A stretch of 64,000 nt of DNA. Source: Dichomitus squalens LYAD-421 SS1. Its lineage: Eukaryota; Basidiomycota; Agaricomycetes; Polyporales; Polyporaceae. Numbering within the stretch: position 1 is the first letter of the stretch; each line of letters starts with the position of its first letter. The notes under the pieces were generated by a model. That model was not told the DNA's origin. It was given only the letters and a program-made list of their open reading frames with translations, and did no database searches. The stretch spans positions 17,254 through 81,253 of the forward strand of contig NW_006766884.1 in NCBI RefSeq assembly GCF_000275845.1. The letters are read 5' to 3'. Position numbers and translations under genes: made by a program. Below are positions 1 to 12,100 of this stretch, in pieces.

Positions 1-105
1 AGAAAAAGCAGTGAGATCACGGGCATGCGCGGAATGGACTTCTAGATTACATGCTGGACGTCTGTTTTACACAATGATACTGCTTTCGACTTCTCTGTGC
101 AGCAT

Positions 106-799
106 TCACTCGAAGATCCACTTGGCCTGGTCGTGAGTGTACTGTACGATACCCTCGGGGAACCAACTGCACCGAAGACCATCAGAAACAGAATTCAAGG
201 CAATGGTAATTTGACGTACAGAGCGATCTCCTTCTCCGCGTTCTCGACGGAGTCAGAGCCGTGGCAGATGTTACGGCCGACAGCAAGGGCAAAGTCACCA
301 CGGATGGTGCCTGTGGAGCAAGCACGTGCTCAACAGATGCTAGATACAATCTCATGTAGAAGCAAGCGACATACCAGGAGCGGACGCTAGAGGGTTGGTC
401 GCGCCGAGCATAGAGCGGCCGGTCTTGACGGCATCAAGACCCTGCCAAACCATGGCAACGACGGGGCCGGAAGCCATGTACTGGATGAGGCCAGGGAAGA
501 AGGGCTTGCCCTTGAGGTCAGCATAGTCTATGCGCGTCCATCGGTAAGACCAAGTTCGCGAGCAATCTGATTCGGCGGCGACGTACGCTTCTCGAGGTGC
601 TCGGGAGTAGCGTGAACAAGCTTGAGGGCAATGAGCTTGAAGCCGCGTTGCTCGAAGCGACCAATGATGTTGCCCACGAGTCCGCGCTGGACACCGTCGG
701 GCTGCAAAGAGCGCGTTCCGTCAGCGGCTGCTTGTGTTCGGCCTGGCTGGCCATTGTGCGCACCTTGACCATGATGTAGGTGCGCTCGTTGACCGACAT
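106..799 (-). CDS. NDK1: Nucleoside diphosphate kinase
   Basis: Transfers the gamma phosphate between nucleoside tri- and diphosphates, keeping NTP pools balanced. Five exons (764-799, 587-701, 375-527, 220-310, 106-166) join to 456 nt, giving 151 residues, the normal family size. The protein opens [12 protein letters not shown], continues into [16 protein letters not shown], and later shows [14 protein letters not shown] and [16 protein letters not shown]. The active-site histidine is in NICHGSD, followed by [13 protein letters not shown]. All four introns are 53-64 bp with GT-AG ends. It is divergent from QCR7, with 257 bp between the two start codons. The family call is firm; cytosolic versus mitochondrial location cannot be read from the sequence, and no targeting peptide is visible. 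Confidence 0.95.
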
Positions 800-1056
800 G
801 GCGACTGTAGGAGTGGGCTTGGGAAGATGGAAGAAGATAAAGAGATGGAGGAGGATGAAGAGGACTGCCGACGTTTTATACATCTCTGCTTCGATCTTTA
901 CCCTTCCTCGTATCGATCCCAAATCGGGCACTCAATCATCGGCGTAGTAGCTAGCGCCCAAGCCACTGGAGCCAAACAGGGTCATACAGACGTCGGGAGG
1001 AGTCGCGGTTTGGCGTCGGCGACGGACGCTGCACAGTGCACATAGACACCACCACG

Positions 1057-1613
1057 ATGACCATCTTCGGTCCTCTTGGCCCCTCCCTCGCCCCCGCCAT
1101 CCGCAGGAACCGCGGCATCTACGCATGGGTTAAGCCCATCGCGGACTGGTACGCCAACGCTGCTGGCTACAGAAAAGTCGGCTTGAAGTACGACGACCTC
1201 CGTACGTGACGTTTCGCGCTCCGTCTTCGTGTTCCCTGATCAACCGCGTCCTCCTGCAGTTGTGGAGGAGCGCGATGATGTTCAGCGGGTGAGTAGTCAC
1301 TTCCTTTCTGCGTTCGGTAACGAATGTGAACCTTGTGCACCAGGCATTGGGGCGTTTGACCCATCGCGAGGCCTACGACCGTGCGTATCGCTTCAAGCGT
1401 GCTTCGCATGCTTCGGTCCTGCATGATGTTCTCCCTAAGAGCGAATGGACCAAGCCGGAGGAGGTACGCACTTCGACAAAGTCTTCTATGACGTTATCCT
1501 GACGCCAGGATGTGAAGGATGTCCGTTACCTCAAACCCCACGTTCAGGATGTTGAGCAGGAGAACCTGGAGCGGTGGAAGTGGGATCATGTGGAGGTTCA
1601 GAGGACGCGGTAG
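1057..1613 (+). CDS. QCR7: Cytochrome bc1 complex subunit 7 (14 kDa, QCR7)
   Basis: Small matrix-side subunit of respiratory complex III (ubiquinol-cytochrome c reductase). Exons 1057-1201, 1260-1288, 1344-1463 and 1509-1613 sum to 399 nt, or 132 residues, the usual size. The start reads MTIFGPLGPSLAP, followed by the family hallmarks GYRKVGLKYDDL, VEERDDVQR, REAYDRAYRFKRA and LPKSEWTKPEED, then DVRYLKPHVQDVEQE near the C-terminus. The second exon is only 29 nt. No transmembrane segment is expected and none is seen. Divergent from the NDK gene; tail-to-tail with transketolase. Confidence 0.95.
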
Positions 1614-2149
1614 ACATCTTGCTTACAAGAGCTTATAGCCGACGAGAACCTTACCTCGCCACCTACATAATGTCATCCTCGTCATTCGCCAGAAGTCGTC
1701 GTGCTCATGTTCGCACTGACTCCGGCTCATTGCAACCTGACTCTACTGTCACGTACACCAGTATTGAGTACGTCCTCGTGATGCCTGATTTTACCTCAAC
1801 CGACTTCCGCAGAGCACACGATCCTCGTGCGGCCGCTTCTTCCCTCCTCGAGTTCATCCGGCCGATAAGAGAGTGCGTATTCACGGTCTTGGCTAGTCAT
1901 CGGGTCCTCTCGAGCATTCTGGTCGCCTGCAGGATGACTATCTGCCGTAGTCTTTGTTCCCTGGCCATGATATCTTGTACGGCATCCCTGGTCAGGCGTG
2001 CAGGAGAAGTGCGAATCATACCGTGCTCTATATACCGCGGGATTACATGCATACAGACTTCAATCTACTTTGCTATTACTCTATTGAGCCCCAAGTACGA
2101 ACCCGCTCCAGTCAGCTCGAGTGGTTGTGGGCCATCCAGAGGTATCGCT
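1614..2149. other. Tail-to-tail spacer QCR7/transketolase
   Basis: 536 bp between two stop codons. It should hold both 3' UTRs. The open frame that crosses it on the plus strand runs antisense through transketolase and has no family resemblance. I see no gene here. Confidence 0.6.
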
Positions 2150-4964
2150 TCAAATGGCCTTGACGAGAGGCGAGACGACCTCACCGCCCTTCTGCTTGTA
2201 GAAGGTGACGACCTTCTTACCGAGCTCGGCAATGTCTGTGAACGTGAGTTTCAGCACCTCCATCTGGACGACATAAACCCGAATGACGTACTGGGACCAG
2301 TGAGGCCAAACTTCTCGTACACCTTCTTGTACGGGCCGGACGCGCCAAAGGTCGTAAGGCCGTACTGCTCGTGGCTGTACTTGGCCCACCCGAGGGTCTG
2401 TTCGTCGTCGCATCGCAAACGGTGAGCCCACACGTCCTCTTCGCCCGCATGTTACAAGGAACTCACCGACAACGCCTCAACGGCCAAGATCGGCGCGCCG
2501 CTGCGCAGCACGCTCAGCCTGTACTCCTGCGGCTGCTGGTCGAACACGCTCCAGCACGGCAGCGATACGATCCTCGTCTTGATACCCTCGCTCTGCAGCT
2601 GCACCGCCGCTTCCAGCGCGATCGACACCTCAGAGCCGGACGAGACGATCGTGAGGTCCTCGCCCTGCACCTCGTGCACGACGTACCCGCCCTTGAGCGC
2701 GTTCTCGAGCGTCGAGCCTTCGAGGTTCGGCAGGTTCTGACGCGAGAGCGAAAGGATCGAGGGCGTGTGCTTGCGCGTGAGCGCAGAGTAGTATGCCGCG
2801 GACGTCTCGTTGCCGTCAGCGGGGCGCCAGAAGTCCAGGTTGGGGAGGGCGCGGAAGTGCGCAGCGGTTTCGACGGGTTGGTGGGTGGGGCCGTCCTCAC
2901 CCAGACCGATGGAATCGTGTGTGGCTGTTCGTGCACGAAATGAATGTCATTAGCTTCAAGGCCATTGTTTGTAGGGAGAATATGTAGCGAAGTGACGCAC
3001 CAACCCATATCACCTGGTGCCCGCTCAGCGCCGACAACCGCACCGCACCGGCGGCGTATGAGACGAAGTTCTGTGCAGCACAAACGAATATTCAGGATTT
3101 ACATCACTTCAGCCAGTCGGTCAATTTACCAAGAAGGTGGCAACGAAGGGGATGATACCGCCATACGCGTGCAGACCATTGGCAATAGCACCCATACCGT
3201 GCTCACGGACACCAAAACGGATGTAGGTGCCCTTATATGAGCCAAGACCAGTGCTCTCGGGCTGGAAGTCAATCATCGTCTTCGTGCGTGTGAGGTTCGA
3301 GCCCGTCAAGTCGGCCGAACCGCCAACGAGCTCAGGGAATACAGGGACGATCGCAGACAGCACAATCTCGGAAAGTTTACGGGAAGCCTGCGCGGGATCG
3401 GAGGGCTTGTACACGGGCAACGCCTTTTCCCAACCGTCGGGGAGCTTGCCGGCGATGCGGCGGGTGAGCTCAGCGTGCTCCTTAGGGTACTTCTGGCCAT
3501 AGGACGCGAGGAGGGCGTTCCAAGCGGCCTCGGCCTTGGCACCCTTGGAGGCCACAGCATGGTACGCGTCGTAGGTCTCCTGGGGAACGTAGAATGACTG
3601 ATCAGCAGGCAGGCCAAACTTGGTCTTGAGCTGCTGGATATCATCGGCCTTGAGAGCTAATTCGTCGTATTTCAGACGGCGCGGATCAATCGAGTAGCGT
3701 GGCATATAACGCACGAGAGCCGTGGACACCATGAGTGCCCTGCTGCTTAGAGCCGTAGCCGATGGTGGTACGGAGACGAATAAGGGTGGGCTTGTCCTTG
3801 ACTTTCTGCGCCTCGGCGATCGCGTTGTAGATACCGGCAAGGTCGCTGTTCACATGTTCGTGAGCCAACGGCCAGTCTGTGGGAATGACCGAGCTCACCT
3901 GTCACCGTTGTCGACGTGCAAGGTGTGCCACCCGTACGCCTGGAAACGCAGCTCGACGTTCTCAGTGAACGCAACGGCAGTGTCACCATCGATAGAGATG
4001 TCTACGAATCAATTAGCACCACTGCCAAAGGGCGTTGTTGCCATAAGAACCCACGGTTGTCGTCGTAGATCTAGCGCATACGATCAGCGGCATTCGATTT
4101 ATGGCCAATGGTCGTGTTGCGACATACCACAATGAGGTTGCCCAATTGCAAGTGACCAGCAAGCGAAGCGGCCTCGCTAGCAACACCCTCCATGAGACAG
4201 CCATCACCAGCGAACACTGTAACATCCATTCAGACCCGTCGCGTTGTGGCCCATAACTCTTGGCAACAAACCATAGGTGTAATTGTTGATGAGATCGAAG
4301 CCGTCCTTGTTATAGGTAGCCCCGAGGTGAGCCTGGGCGATGGCAAGACCGACGGCGTTCGAGATACCCTGCCCAAGGGGCCCGGTAGTGAGCTCGATAC
4401 CGTCGGTGTGGCCAGCCTCCGGGTGACCAGGGGTCAAGGAGTCAAGTTGACGGAACTGCTTGAGGTCATCCAGAGAAAGCTTGTAGCCCAAAAGATGGAG
4501 GAGGGTGTACTGCAGAGCACAACTATGCCAGAATCAACTGACGGCGACGGGTGCAACATGTCGTATTGACTGACCCATGTCTAGAGGAACCCATAGTCAG
4601 CAACGGCTGGATATAGTTTCAATACGCGTTTACGCACCCGTTCGAGAGTACAAACCGATCGCGGTTGAACCACTTCGAGTTCTTAGGGTTAGCAGTGAAG
4701 AAGCTGACCTCGCAGTTAAGTACAGGGGAGCCTACAACACGAAGATGACACACCGGGTGAACAGTACATGGGCCGCAGGAGCCAGACCCATAGGAGCACC
4801 TAGAGGCGGAAGACATTTGATCTATATCCCAAACTCGCTTTTAATCGCCATATTTGTTTCGCACCTGGGTGGCCGGAGTTAGCCTTGCCGACAATGTCGG
4901 CCGCTAGGGCACGAATGGTGCCGATGGCAATCGCGTCGGAGGACTCAGGTGCAAATTGAGACAT
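2150..4964 (-). CDS. TKL1: Transketolase
   Basis: Thiamine-diphosphate enzyme of the non-oxidative pentose phosphate pathway that moves two-carbon ketol units between sugar phosphates. I traced 14 exons: 4865-4964, 4754-4799, 4638-4703, 4575-4580, 4272-4522, 4128-4216, 4055-4070, 3899-4001, 3715-3845, 3130-3656, 3001-3070, 2467-2924, 2292-2397 and 2150-2235. They sum to 2055 nt, or 684 residues, the normal length. Landmarks are [47 protein letters not shown], the ThDP motif [18 protein letters not shown] and GEDGPTHQP. The SNGHG motif is complete only if a 6-nt exon is included; see the separate entry. A second tiny exon (16 nt) encodes IYDDN. Divergent from CMC2, with a TATA box 63 bp upstream of the ATG. 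Confidence 0.96.
4575..4580 (-). other. TKL1: 6-nt microexon of transketolase
   Basis: On the coding strand the six bases ACATGG sit between ...ctctag and gtcagt.... The flanking introns are 57 bp (4581-4637) and 52 bp (4523-4574). Joining exon end ...AACGG, the microexon and TTGTGC... gives N-G-H-G-C-A, the invariant ThDP-binding motif (His69 in yeast Tkl1). Skipping it gives N-G-C-A, still in frame but without the catalytic-site histidine. Confidence 0.85.
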
Positions 4965-5283
4965 GGTTGAGGCAGAGGGGAGCTTTGGGGAAGGGAGTTC
5001 GCGGTGGGGAGGGAGAAATGTCCCTGCTATATAGCCTTGCGAAGGCAGTCGCGACGCTGATATCTAATCACGCATCCCGTCGGCGTCTGACTCTCCGCTC
5101 CGGTCCGCGCCCTGTCTCGGATCTGTGAGTGCCTTCCGGCGTCCGCTGTCCTTGTCCCGTAGCTGCTACTTTCCCTCCACCGACACCGTCCCTTGCCAAG
5201 CTCTCAGACAGGTCTGTGCGTGGAACAAGGCTCTGCACGACGCGAAAGTCGGTTCCTCTGCTCGCGCGCAAAGTCACGGGAAC
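4965..5283. promoter_or_regulatory. Divergent promoter, transketolase/CMC2
   Basis: 319 bp between two start codons. A TATATA box at 5028-5033 lies 63 bp upstream of the transketolase ATG and is palindromic, so it could be read either way; its distance fits transketolase better. The CMC2 side is GC-rich without a clear TATA. Confidence 0.5.
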
Positions 5284-5670
5284 ATGCACCCACAGTTGAC
5301 GGAGAAAAAGCTAGGTTCGCACTCTCCCGTCCAGGCGTGTCGCTGAAAGGCCCATTCGAGGTATCTTACATGTGAGACTGACAAACGAGTTTCACGCAGT
5401 GTGTCTGGAGTTCATTCAGGCACTTGATGCCTGTCACGCCGACGGTTGGTCGCGCTGGACGGGAGGCTGTAACCAGGCAAAGCAAGACCTGAACATGTGT
5501 CTTAGAAAGGAGGTGAGTCTGCACGTCCATGAGTAATATTGACACATGCCCGCTCACGTCCGGTCATCGTATGCTCTAAGCGTGTCGACCGCACGACAAA
5601 GAATCGGGAGCAGGCGAAAGCAAAACGAGAAAGAATTGAGTATGCTTGGAAAGAGCTCCGTGAAGACTGA
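5284..5670 (+). CDS. CMC2: COX assembly mitochondrial protein 2 (twin CX9C)
   Basis: Intermembrane-space protein needed for cytochrome c oxidase assembly, imported through the Mia40 disulfide relay. Exons 5284-5314, 5400-5512 and 5581-5670 give 234 nt, or 77 residues. The start MHPQLTEKKL is the family signature. Two CX9C motifs are exact: Cys12/Cys22 and Cys34/Cys44, with TGGCNQAKQDLNMCLRKE around the second. The tail RVDRTTKNREQAK...EYAWKEL is also typical. The first exon is only 31 nt, so simple ORF callers would miss the gene. Together with QCR7 it makes a respiratory-chain theme at this end of the window, probably by chance. Confidence 0.95.
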
Positions 5671-5958
5671 GCATGCACGTGCCACCTTGCGGATTTACCC
5701 TCTCGCTCTACCCTACATGGCACTCCGCGAGACTCGAGAGAGATTCGAGAAGTCTCGGGTATTCATGGCATCCAAGAACGTGGGACTTCGCAACACCCGA
5801 CAAGGAGGCTTCGCCCACGCTCATCATGTTTGCCGAGTCACCGCTCCTTTGACGTACAATTCAATACTGTACATTGGATATCTCAATGACCACACATATC
5901 GTACACATTCGTACGTTTTGATTCGTCTCTAATGGTCGAAACTCCGCGCCAGGATATT
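5671..5958. other. Tail-to-tail spacer CMC2/GH31
   Basis: 288 bp that should contain both 3' UTRs. Nothing else recognised. Confidence 0.5.
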
Positions 5959-8900
5959 TCACACACGAAGCGAAACCTGCGTCTGGCCGCTCGCCACGTC
6001 CGCCCTATGCACCTGCCCGCCTGCGAGGTAGCTGACAGACGCCAGCCCGACCTCCCCACTCGCTACGCCCACGAAGACCTGCCCACCCTGCAGCTTAGCT
6101 TCGATCACGCCTGCGATCTGAGTGCCCTTGCCCGTGGGCACCTCCGTCTGCACGACCTGGCCCTCCTCGAGCTCATAGACCTGCACGTCGACCGTCTTCG
6201 CGAAGTCGTAGTCCGGCCGTCCGACCCCAGTCGGGCCCAGCGCCAGCACGCTCCCCTGGCGGACCCACACCGGCAGCTGGTCGATCGGGACGACCTCCTT
6301 GATCCACGTCGGGCCGACACGCACGCGCTCCGGGTTCCAGAACGACGTCCAGCGCCCGGCGGGGAGGTAGTATTCCGACTCTTCGCCATCCGGGACGAAC
6401 ACGGGGGCTACAAGGAGGGAGGGCCCGAACATGTATTGCCGGTCGAGGTAGTGTGTGGTGCGGTCGTCGAGGAAGTCAATGAACATCGCGCGCTGTATCG
6501 GGTGGCCCTTCGTGTGGCTATGGATAGACTATGATGGCGGACCAATTAGCATGTCATTAGACGAAAGCGCTTCTGCGCTTCTGCGAAGGGGAAGACGCAC
6601 GAGGCCGTAGAGGTAAGGCATGAGTCGGTGCTTCGCATCTAGGAAGCGTGCCATGTACGTTGCCGCTTCCTCTCCATACTGCCACGGGACACGGTACGAC
6701 ATGGAACCGTGCAGTCGGGAATGTGACGAGAATAACCCATACGCGACCCAGCGATGATAGATTTCCGGCGGCGGGTGGCCCTCGAAGCCACCAATGTCAT
6801 GTGAGGTGAACGCGAACCCTGAAGCCGTCAAGCTGAGGCCGCCTCGAAGCGTCTCTGCCATCGCCTCGAAAGTCGACTCGCAGTCCCCACCCCAATGCTA
6901 GCAAGCAGGTCAGTACCGCGACCTGGGGCGTATCATGTTACGATTCTGTCGGCTTACCACAGGGAACCTGATCCGGAGCATCGTCGCGATTAGCGATGGA
7001 CGTATACAATCTGACGTCTGGAGATTACCTCTGCCCGCCAGCCGTCGCGGAACGCGCGAACACGACGGCCTCGCCCTTTCCGAACCTCCGCTCTAGCAAC
7101 TTGAAGACCAGTTCGTTGTAGATGACCGAGAACGTGTTGTGCACGCGCAATGGGTCGGATCCATCGTGGAAGACTACGTTCGCGTGGGGGATCCGCTCTC
7201 CGAAGTCGGTCTGTGATGCAGCGCGCGAGTGATGATGAGCACAAGACCAGGCATAATGAAGAAGCAGGAAGGAATTGTCTCATCGTTCACCTTGAAAGTA
7301 TCGACACCTAGATCGACCAGTGCGTCTAGCTTCTCTTCGTACCATCGGCGTGCCTCGGGATTTGTCACGTCCACAACGCCTAATCCAGGCTGCCACAGAT
7401 CCCACCTGTTTGGTCGCGGCGTGTCGGTAGTCCCAGTGAGCTGAAGACGCAGAGAACGATGGAAACAGTATGGTGACGGATACGTACTGCCACGGCGTGC
7501 CGTCCTTGCGCTTGATCAGATATCCGCCCTTCACGGCTTCCTGGAAAATAGGAGAAAGTTGGGAAATATACGGGTTGACTGTCGGCGATGGCGCCGAGAT
7601 CGACAAACAGTCAGCCAATGCGAAGAGAAGATAAGCGACAGTCGGATGAGTGAGATAACGCGAGGAGAGAATTCGGACAGAATACGATGAGGACAAGGGA
7701 TGGGAACGACGCACTCCAAACGCAGATCTTGACACCATACTTCTGCTTGATCTCGGATAGATAGGCCTTGGGATCGGGGAAATTGTCGGGATCAAACGTG
7801 AAGGAGCACCTGGTGATACACGATGAGCGGTAAAGAGAAGACCCTAGACGATTTGCAAAAATGACGCGACAAAAGTAGGTGACGAACCATTCGTATTGCT
7901 TCATCCAGAAGCAGTCTAGGTGGAAGACGCGCACTGGGCATTTCCTCTCGGACATCCCTTGAAGGAAGCTGGATACCGTCTTCTCGTCGTAAGACGTAAG
8001 AAAGGACGTCGAGAGCCATAGACCGAAGGTCCATGAGGGAAGTAGCCTAGGAGAATATTAGATCGTGGCGAGTTGAAACCTCTGAACATCCATACGCGGG
8101 ACGACCAGTGATACGAGTATAGCGCTCAAGAATCTGATGCACTGACTGAGAAGGCGTGGTTAGGAGACAACATCGAGAGTACTGACCTCCAGTGGCGATG
8201 GGCCATAGATTATAAAGTATTCCAGAGACTCGCCAGCAACGCTCACGCCAACTCGGCTGACCTTCTCGCTGCCCACCTCAAACTCGACCTCACCAGGGTG
8301 GTTCACAAACACGCCGTAGTTCCGGTTGGTGATGTAGAAAGGAACACACTTGTAGGCCTGCTCGCTAGACGTACCGCCGTCCTGGTTCCAAACGCTAACG
8401 GACTGACCTGAAATCCGAAGTCGCGAGCGTCACCACAATCCCAAACCTAATTGCGCGGAGTGGAAGCATACCTACCATTCTTGACGAACGGTCCGAACTG
8501 TTCCCCCAGACCGTACAGAAGCTCCCCAGGAGAGATGTTGAGTTCCGAGTGCACGTAACGCACGAACTCGGGCGGCGGGCCTGGGTTCGGGTTCGAGCTA
8601 GGGTCTGTCGTGAGACACGACGTGTTCGACACGCTCCGGAGCGTCCATTTGTACGGCACATCATAGATGCCCTGGTGCTTGTAACCCGCCGAGGTGAGCG
8701 TGCGAGTGGGCGACTTGAACGTGATCGTGTAAGGGTTCTGGGCGATTTCAGCGGTCAGGCCACCAGTGGCCACAGTCCATGTATTATCTGTCTTTGTTAG
8801 AGATGCAGAGACCACAGGGGGATCGTCGGGGAATAGTGCAATGTTGGGCGTCGGGTCGACGTGCTTGAAGTGTTCGATCCTCACGCCTATAACACCCTCA

Positions 8901-9136
8901 GTCGGGGAGTGCACGCGCACGCTGAGCACGGGTCCTAGAAGACACTGTCAGTATCTTGTTGAGTGTGTGTCAAGAGATCACTGCGCACCTGCAAGCGTAT
9001 CTCCACGGTGGCGGATGGGCTTGGTAGAGACTTGGAGATTGAAGCCATCGCCATCCTGGAGGCCTTGGACGACCTGAAGGCCGTGGTATGGCTTGACGCC
9101 GCTTTTGAGCAACCAGAAGCCGTCGTTGAACCTCAT
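5959..9136 (-). CDS. GH31 glycoside hydrolase, alpha-xylosidase (YicI) type
   Basis: Intracellular retaining alpha-glycosidase; the closest architecture I recognise is the alpha-xylosidase YicI subgroup. It may release alpha-xylose from xyloglucan oligosaccharides, but an alpha-glucosidase role cannot be excluded. Twelve exons: 8989-9136, 8476-8934, 8187-8407, 8096-8133, 7888-8046, 7715-7809, 7488-7578, 7291-7405, 7029-7210, 6958-6967, 6601-6897 and 5959-6528. They sum to 2385 nt, or 794 residues. It begins [25 protein letters not shown] and [11 protein letters not shown] follow. The nucleophile Asp is in [10 protein letters not shown] and the acid/base Asp in HWGGDCES. The C-terminal beta domain follows [10 protein letters not shown]. 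No signal peptide is seen, so it is probably cytosolic. Exon 10 is a 10-nt microexon. Confidence 0.93.
6958..6967 (-). other. 10-nt microexon of the GH31 gene
   Basis: GTTCCCTGTG on the coding strand, between ...ggatcag (intron 6968-7028) and gtaagcc... (intron 6898-6957). It joins GGQ-R to F-P-V-H-W-G-G-D and keeps the frame into the acid/base motif. Skipping 10 nt would shift the frame just before the catalytic Asp. Confidence 0.8.
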
Positions 9137-9187
9137 ATCGTGAGATGAGTTTGGGGCATCAGGTCGAAGTCGATGAAGGCTGGTGCT

Positions 9188-9193
9188 TTATAT
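9188..9193 (-). promoter_or_regulatory. TATA box of the GH31 gene
   Basis: TATAAA on the minus strand, about 51 bp upstream of the GH31 start codon, in the context tcaTATAAAgcacc. The distance suits a short 5' UTR. Confidence 0.5.
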
Positions 9194-12100
9194 GAGGCAA
9201 GAGCCATGAAGAGGACGGGCCGCGACCGTCGGGCGGGACGGGACGAACATTGAGCGTGTCCAAGATACAGGGCCCGGACTAACCACGGAGGAATGTTCTC
9301 AGCGCAGCAGAGACAGATTCTGAGGAGATCAGGCTTCGCACATGACGATGTCCAGCTTCTGCCCAATCCTACTGGCATCTGCACGCGTTGGACATCGTCT
9401 GGCATGTGAACAGACGTAAGATGCATGAACCATATCGCGGCTATGCTCCAAGTCCCCGGCACGACTAGTCCGCCGCCGGCGCGCCCGTTCCCGAGTCCCG
9501 CAGCTCGCGGTTGATTCGTATTATAACCGCGCTAATCGCGTAGTCCACCCATAGGCCTGGCATGACGACGTTTAGGCCCATCCTCAACATCTCTTCCTGG
9601 CACATACATAGCATCATGAGACTGCACTTGTCCGAGTGGCATGCCTTTGAGAGGATTCTTCGAGTCGGCCTTGGGCTCCATGGTGGCTGCCATAGCTTTG
9701 GGAGATCGCGAGATTTGGACGGCGAACGAAGACCGATCGGTGAGATGACAGTCGACGTCGAAGGAGACAAGAGGATGAACAAGAGGATGGACCTGGGCGA
9801 AGCAAAGGTGCGCTCGCCGCTCTTCTCGGGTCAGTATCGAACAATGAATGCCAGGCGAGAGTGTCGACAGTTTGTGCCGGCGATGCGAACACGTGCGTCG
9901 TGTTTTTCATCGCGACGTTGACGGGTCTCGTCGCGCTCTCTCTTCTCACTCATACTGCCCTGCAGCCTACCTGTGCAGCCTCTGCGCTGAATTCAGCTTG
10001 GACTGATTGATTTCTGCCAAGTGCCCTGCGCCGACCCACCGATCAACATACCATATGGTGGGCTTGTCATTCTTCGGACAGTCCCTTACTGCCACCTACG
10101 AACCTAACCTGGATGTCAGTTGCTATGTCCGAGCATCGCTAAGTACGCACTGTGCGAAGTCGACTGATCCTCCATAGATGAACAGAGCGATTTCCGGTCA
10201 CAGGTTTGTCCTTGTTCTGGAGTACATGCTATTTAACTCACGTGGCGCAGACGTCGTAGCCTTTCCAGTAAGCCGAGCCCGTCTCTGTCTCGCATCTCGC
10301 ATAGAATCACATGGGATGCGGTGCACCTGCCACACCTCGACTCTCCAAGACAGGAGGGAAACGATCGCAGACAATCTTGTTAGTCCCCCTGCGTGCCGGT
10401 CTAGAATCAACTTCACGAGGCTGACAAGTTGACATTCGTGAATAGTACTACGCCAGCGTAACTGCCAGCCGCAGGGATATCCCGTCAGCCTATCCTCCGA
10501 ACGACATACAAGGTTGCATCATGCGGTGACTCCTCTTTACTCTGAACCCTCATCATCTTCTTATCTTTCCCCTTCATGCCTGCACAAGTTGTCTACGGGA
10601 TCACTCCACACGTATCACCGATGAACGCATCATACATCTCTTCTGCCGTCTTCCTCCCCCGGCACTAGACGCTCGTTTGGTATGTTTTCTCCAGTGCCGT
10701 CTCGTTCTTGGGCATCTCTGACGCGATTTCTGTCTCCCGTCCGTAAAACCAAAAGCGACCAGCATCGTTCACCAGCATTAATAATAATCCGCACCTCATC
10801 CTCCCGATTCGCTACTCTTGGGGCGAGGAGGAGCACAACGCACTGTGGTCACTGGAGGTATTGTAAGTAATGCCTTATCACCTCGCGCTGGTTCCCTACC
10901 TGATACTGTCGATGGTACGCAGCGTCCGGACGTACGTCAGCCATCGGCCGGCCGTAGCAAGTGATACAGTTGCCACCAAAATCGTTCTTCGTGGTCCCTG
11001 GCGTATATCCTTGAGCACTTCCGAGCCGCCGGAGTCGTAGGGATGTATACCAGGTGGGGCCGACGGACTTGGGCGGTGGCTCCCCCTCGTCTGGTCGGCC
11101 CCTTCGGCCTACGAAGACGATGGCGACTGCTTCCCCTTCTCTACCTCGGAGCACTGGGGTAAGATTACGATCCGTACATCCGTGAGAAGTACTCTGAATG
11201 TCTGAGGCTATGTTTTACAGTCTCCCTAGGCAAGCCATGGCTATGCCCCCTCCGCTGGGAGGACATCACGGGCGTACCGGTGGTCGCGAACGTGCCTCGA
11301 CCCTATCCTTCAAAGGCTGAAGCAGGCGAACTTTCGCAATCCCGCAACTACAATATTCCTGTTGGAGATTCGCAATTGGGAGATTCGGGGATCACGCAGA
11401 ACAAGTTATCCATAAGCGTCATATGTATCCTTGCACCGTTGTACTTGAATATACTTAGAACACTTTACTGGGACCGTCGGGACGTCATCGCAAGGAACCC
11501 AACCATATCACCTTCCTGATGAGCACGATGCACGCAACAAATCCAGCCTCCCATGAAGAAGTGTCCGGCAGCTCACAGTCTCAGCAACATCCACCATAGC
11601 CTCCCATGCCTCTGTTCCAGTTCCATCTGACTCGTGCTCCCGACTGATTGTCGAACCGAGGACGGGACATTCGTGCCCCGCGGTCCCCACCCGCCTTCGA
11701 GCTCGCTTTCACCTCCTTAACCACGACAAGTTGCTCCGGGATATTCGCCATCAACTCCCGGTCGCCTTCGGCCTCAAAAAGTAACCTCGCCTACGAGTCC
11801 TCGAGTCCTCGAGATGTTGACCTTCCTGGGAGAGGAACATTCAGGTGAGGCCTGAATCACCTCGCCTTCGGTCATATCAGACTAGTGAGCTGACCGCAGC
11901 TGCAGAGGGTCAATTCGGCAACAAACTCGCACATACGACGCCATACACGCACGTCCTCAGCAATTTGCCACCGGGACAGTATGAAGAAGCGTCCATGGCA
12001 TCCTCGAGCAACAGTGTTCACCCCTCCGAGCATGGAGCCCAGATGCCGCGAGACGTCGCGGCAGCCGCTAGAGGGGTGCATGCGGTGTAGACCCTCCTCG

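Noticed and set aside
1574..2425. 283-codon plus-strand open frame
   Set aside because: Overlaps the transketolase end antisense and the 3' spacer; no homology pattern.
4523..4637. Frameshift or missing His in transketolase
   Set aside because: The motif is fully restored by the 6-nt microexon with canonical splice sites, so no sequence error is needed.
9465..9782. Possible small minus-strand gene (MEPKADSKNPLKGMPLGQ region, ATG near 9690)
   Set aside because: A short start with a plausible intron, but each splice option ends after 36-45 residues and no family is recognised.
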